Of a DNA stretch of 64,000 bases, positions 63,974 through 64,000 are shown one piece after another. A program made the position numbers and the translations under genes. Source of the stretch: Bacteroides mediterraneensis (GTDB lineage Bacteria > Bacteroidota > Bacteroidia > Bacteroidales > Bacteroidaceae). The stretch is from assembly GCF_900128455.1 (NCBI RefSeq), contig NZ_LT635783.1, positions 3,152,546-3,216,545 on the forward strand, read 5' to 3'. Below the pieces are notes generated by a model, which searched no databases, had not been told where the DNA came from, and worked only from the letters and a program-made list of their open reading frames with translations. Position 1 is the stretch's first letter. Each line of letters opens with the position of its first letter.

Positions 63974-64000
63974 ATGAAACAATCTGAAATGTACATTCAC
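63974..64000 (+). CDS. Possible start of the next gene (nine codons)
   Basis: An ATG (MKQSEMYIH) open to the window edge, 14 bp after the terminator stem. Nothing else can be said. Confidence 0.25.

Noticed and set aside
1-64000. CRISPR arrays, insertion sequences and selfish introns
   Set aside because: No regularly spaced repeat-spacer units, no transposase genes and no terminal repeats were seen. The 22-bp array at 8614 has no unique spacers.

Overview
The window looks like chromosome from a gut Bacteroidales bacterium of the Bacteroides/Phocaeicola group. The evidence is the promoter type (TTTG, about 19-20 bp, TAnnTTTG, seen many times), fimbrillin-type and PCMD-type lipoproteins, a capsule operon headed by an UpxY-type antiterminator, a B12-dependent ribonucleotide reductase, and codon use typical of the group. 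No species call is possible from sequence reading alone.

Layout. 1-11.3 kb: surface and carbohydrate genes: two small lipoproteins on the minus strand, a PCMD lipoprotein with an outer-membrane barrel, a second PCMD lipoprotein convergent to it, a TonB-receptor-like barrel, an AraC-type regulator and a GH31 alpha-glycosidase. A five-unit 22-bp repeat array sits between the regulator and the GH31 gene. 11.3-19.5 kb (minus strand): an ABC exporter coupled to an S24/S26 peptidase-like gene, an OmpA-family protein, a fimbrillin-like lipoprotein, and a lipoprotein joining a fimbrillin-like N-terminus to a PI-PLC-like domain without its catalytic histidines. A 59-residue ORF lies upstream of the last.

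19.6-48.0 kb (minus strand) is one long capsular polysaccharide operon. It runs upxY, flippase, SDR (frameshifted), TPP enzyme, pyruvyl transferase, three GT2, UDP-galactopyranose mutase, DxD glycosyltransferase, GT2, fucosyltransferase-like GT11, GT2, polymerase, GT32-like, acyltransferase, two GT4, a protein of six HTH-like repeats, GT4, initiating sugar-phosphate transferase, PqqD-like / nucleotidyltransferase / HprK-like kinase cassette, wza and wzc. The part from about 30.7 to 47.4 kb is visibly AT-rich relative to both flanks, as expected for the exchangeable part of a capsule locus.

Upstream of upxY, a 582-bp segment (48186-48767) is bounded by perfect 17-bp inverted repeats. It carries a clear Bacteroides promoter that points away from the capsule operon. 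I read it as an invertible capsule promoter caught in the OFF orientation, with a tyrosine recombinase gene immediately beside it. The segment also holds a 90-bp palindrome containing four CACAGTGTG-like motifs.

50-64 kb is mostly housekeeping: a 988-residue PEP/pyruvate-binding protein with two receiver-like domains, gdhA, two identical tRNA-His genes, folD, a cell-wall amidase, an MlaD-type MCE protein, dnaA, a nitroreductase and the B12-dependent ribonucleotide reductase.

The observations most worth following are the OFF-oriented invertible promoter, the six-HTH-repeat protein, the RiPP-like PqqD/NTase/HprK cassette inside a capsule operon, the degenerate PI-PLC fusion, and the 22-bp array upstream of GH31.
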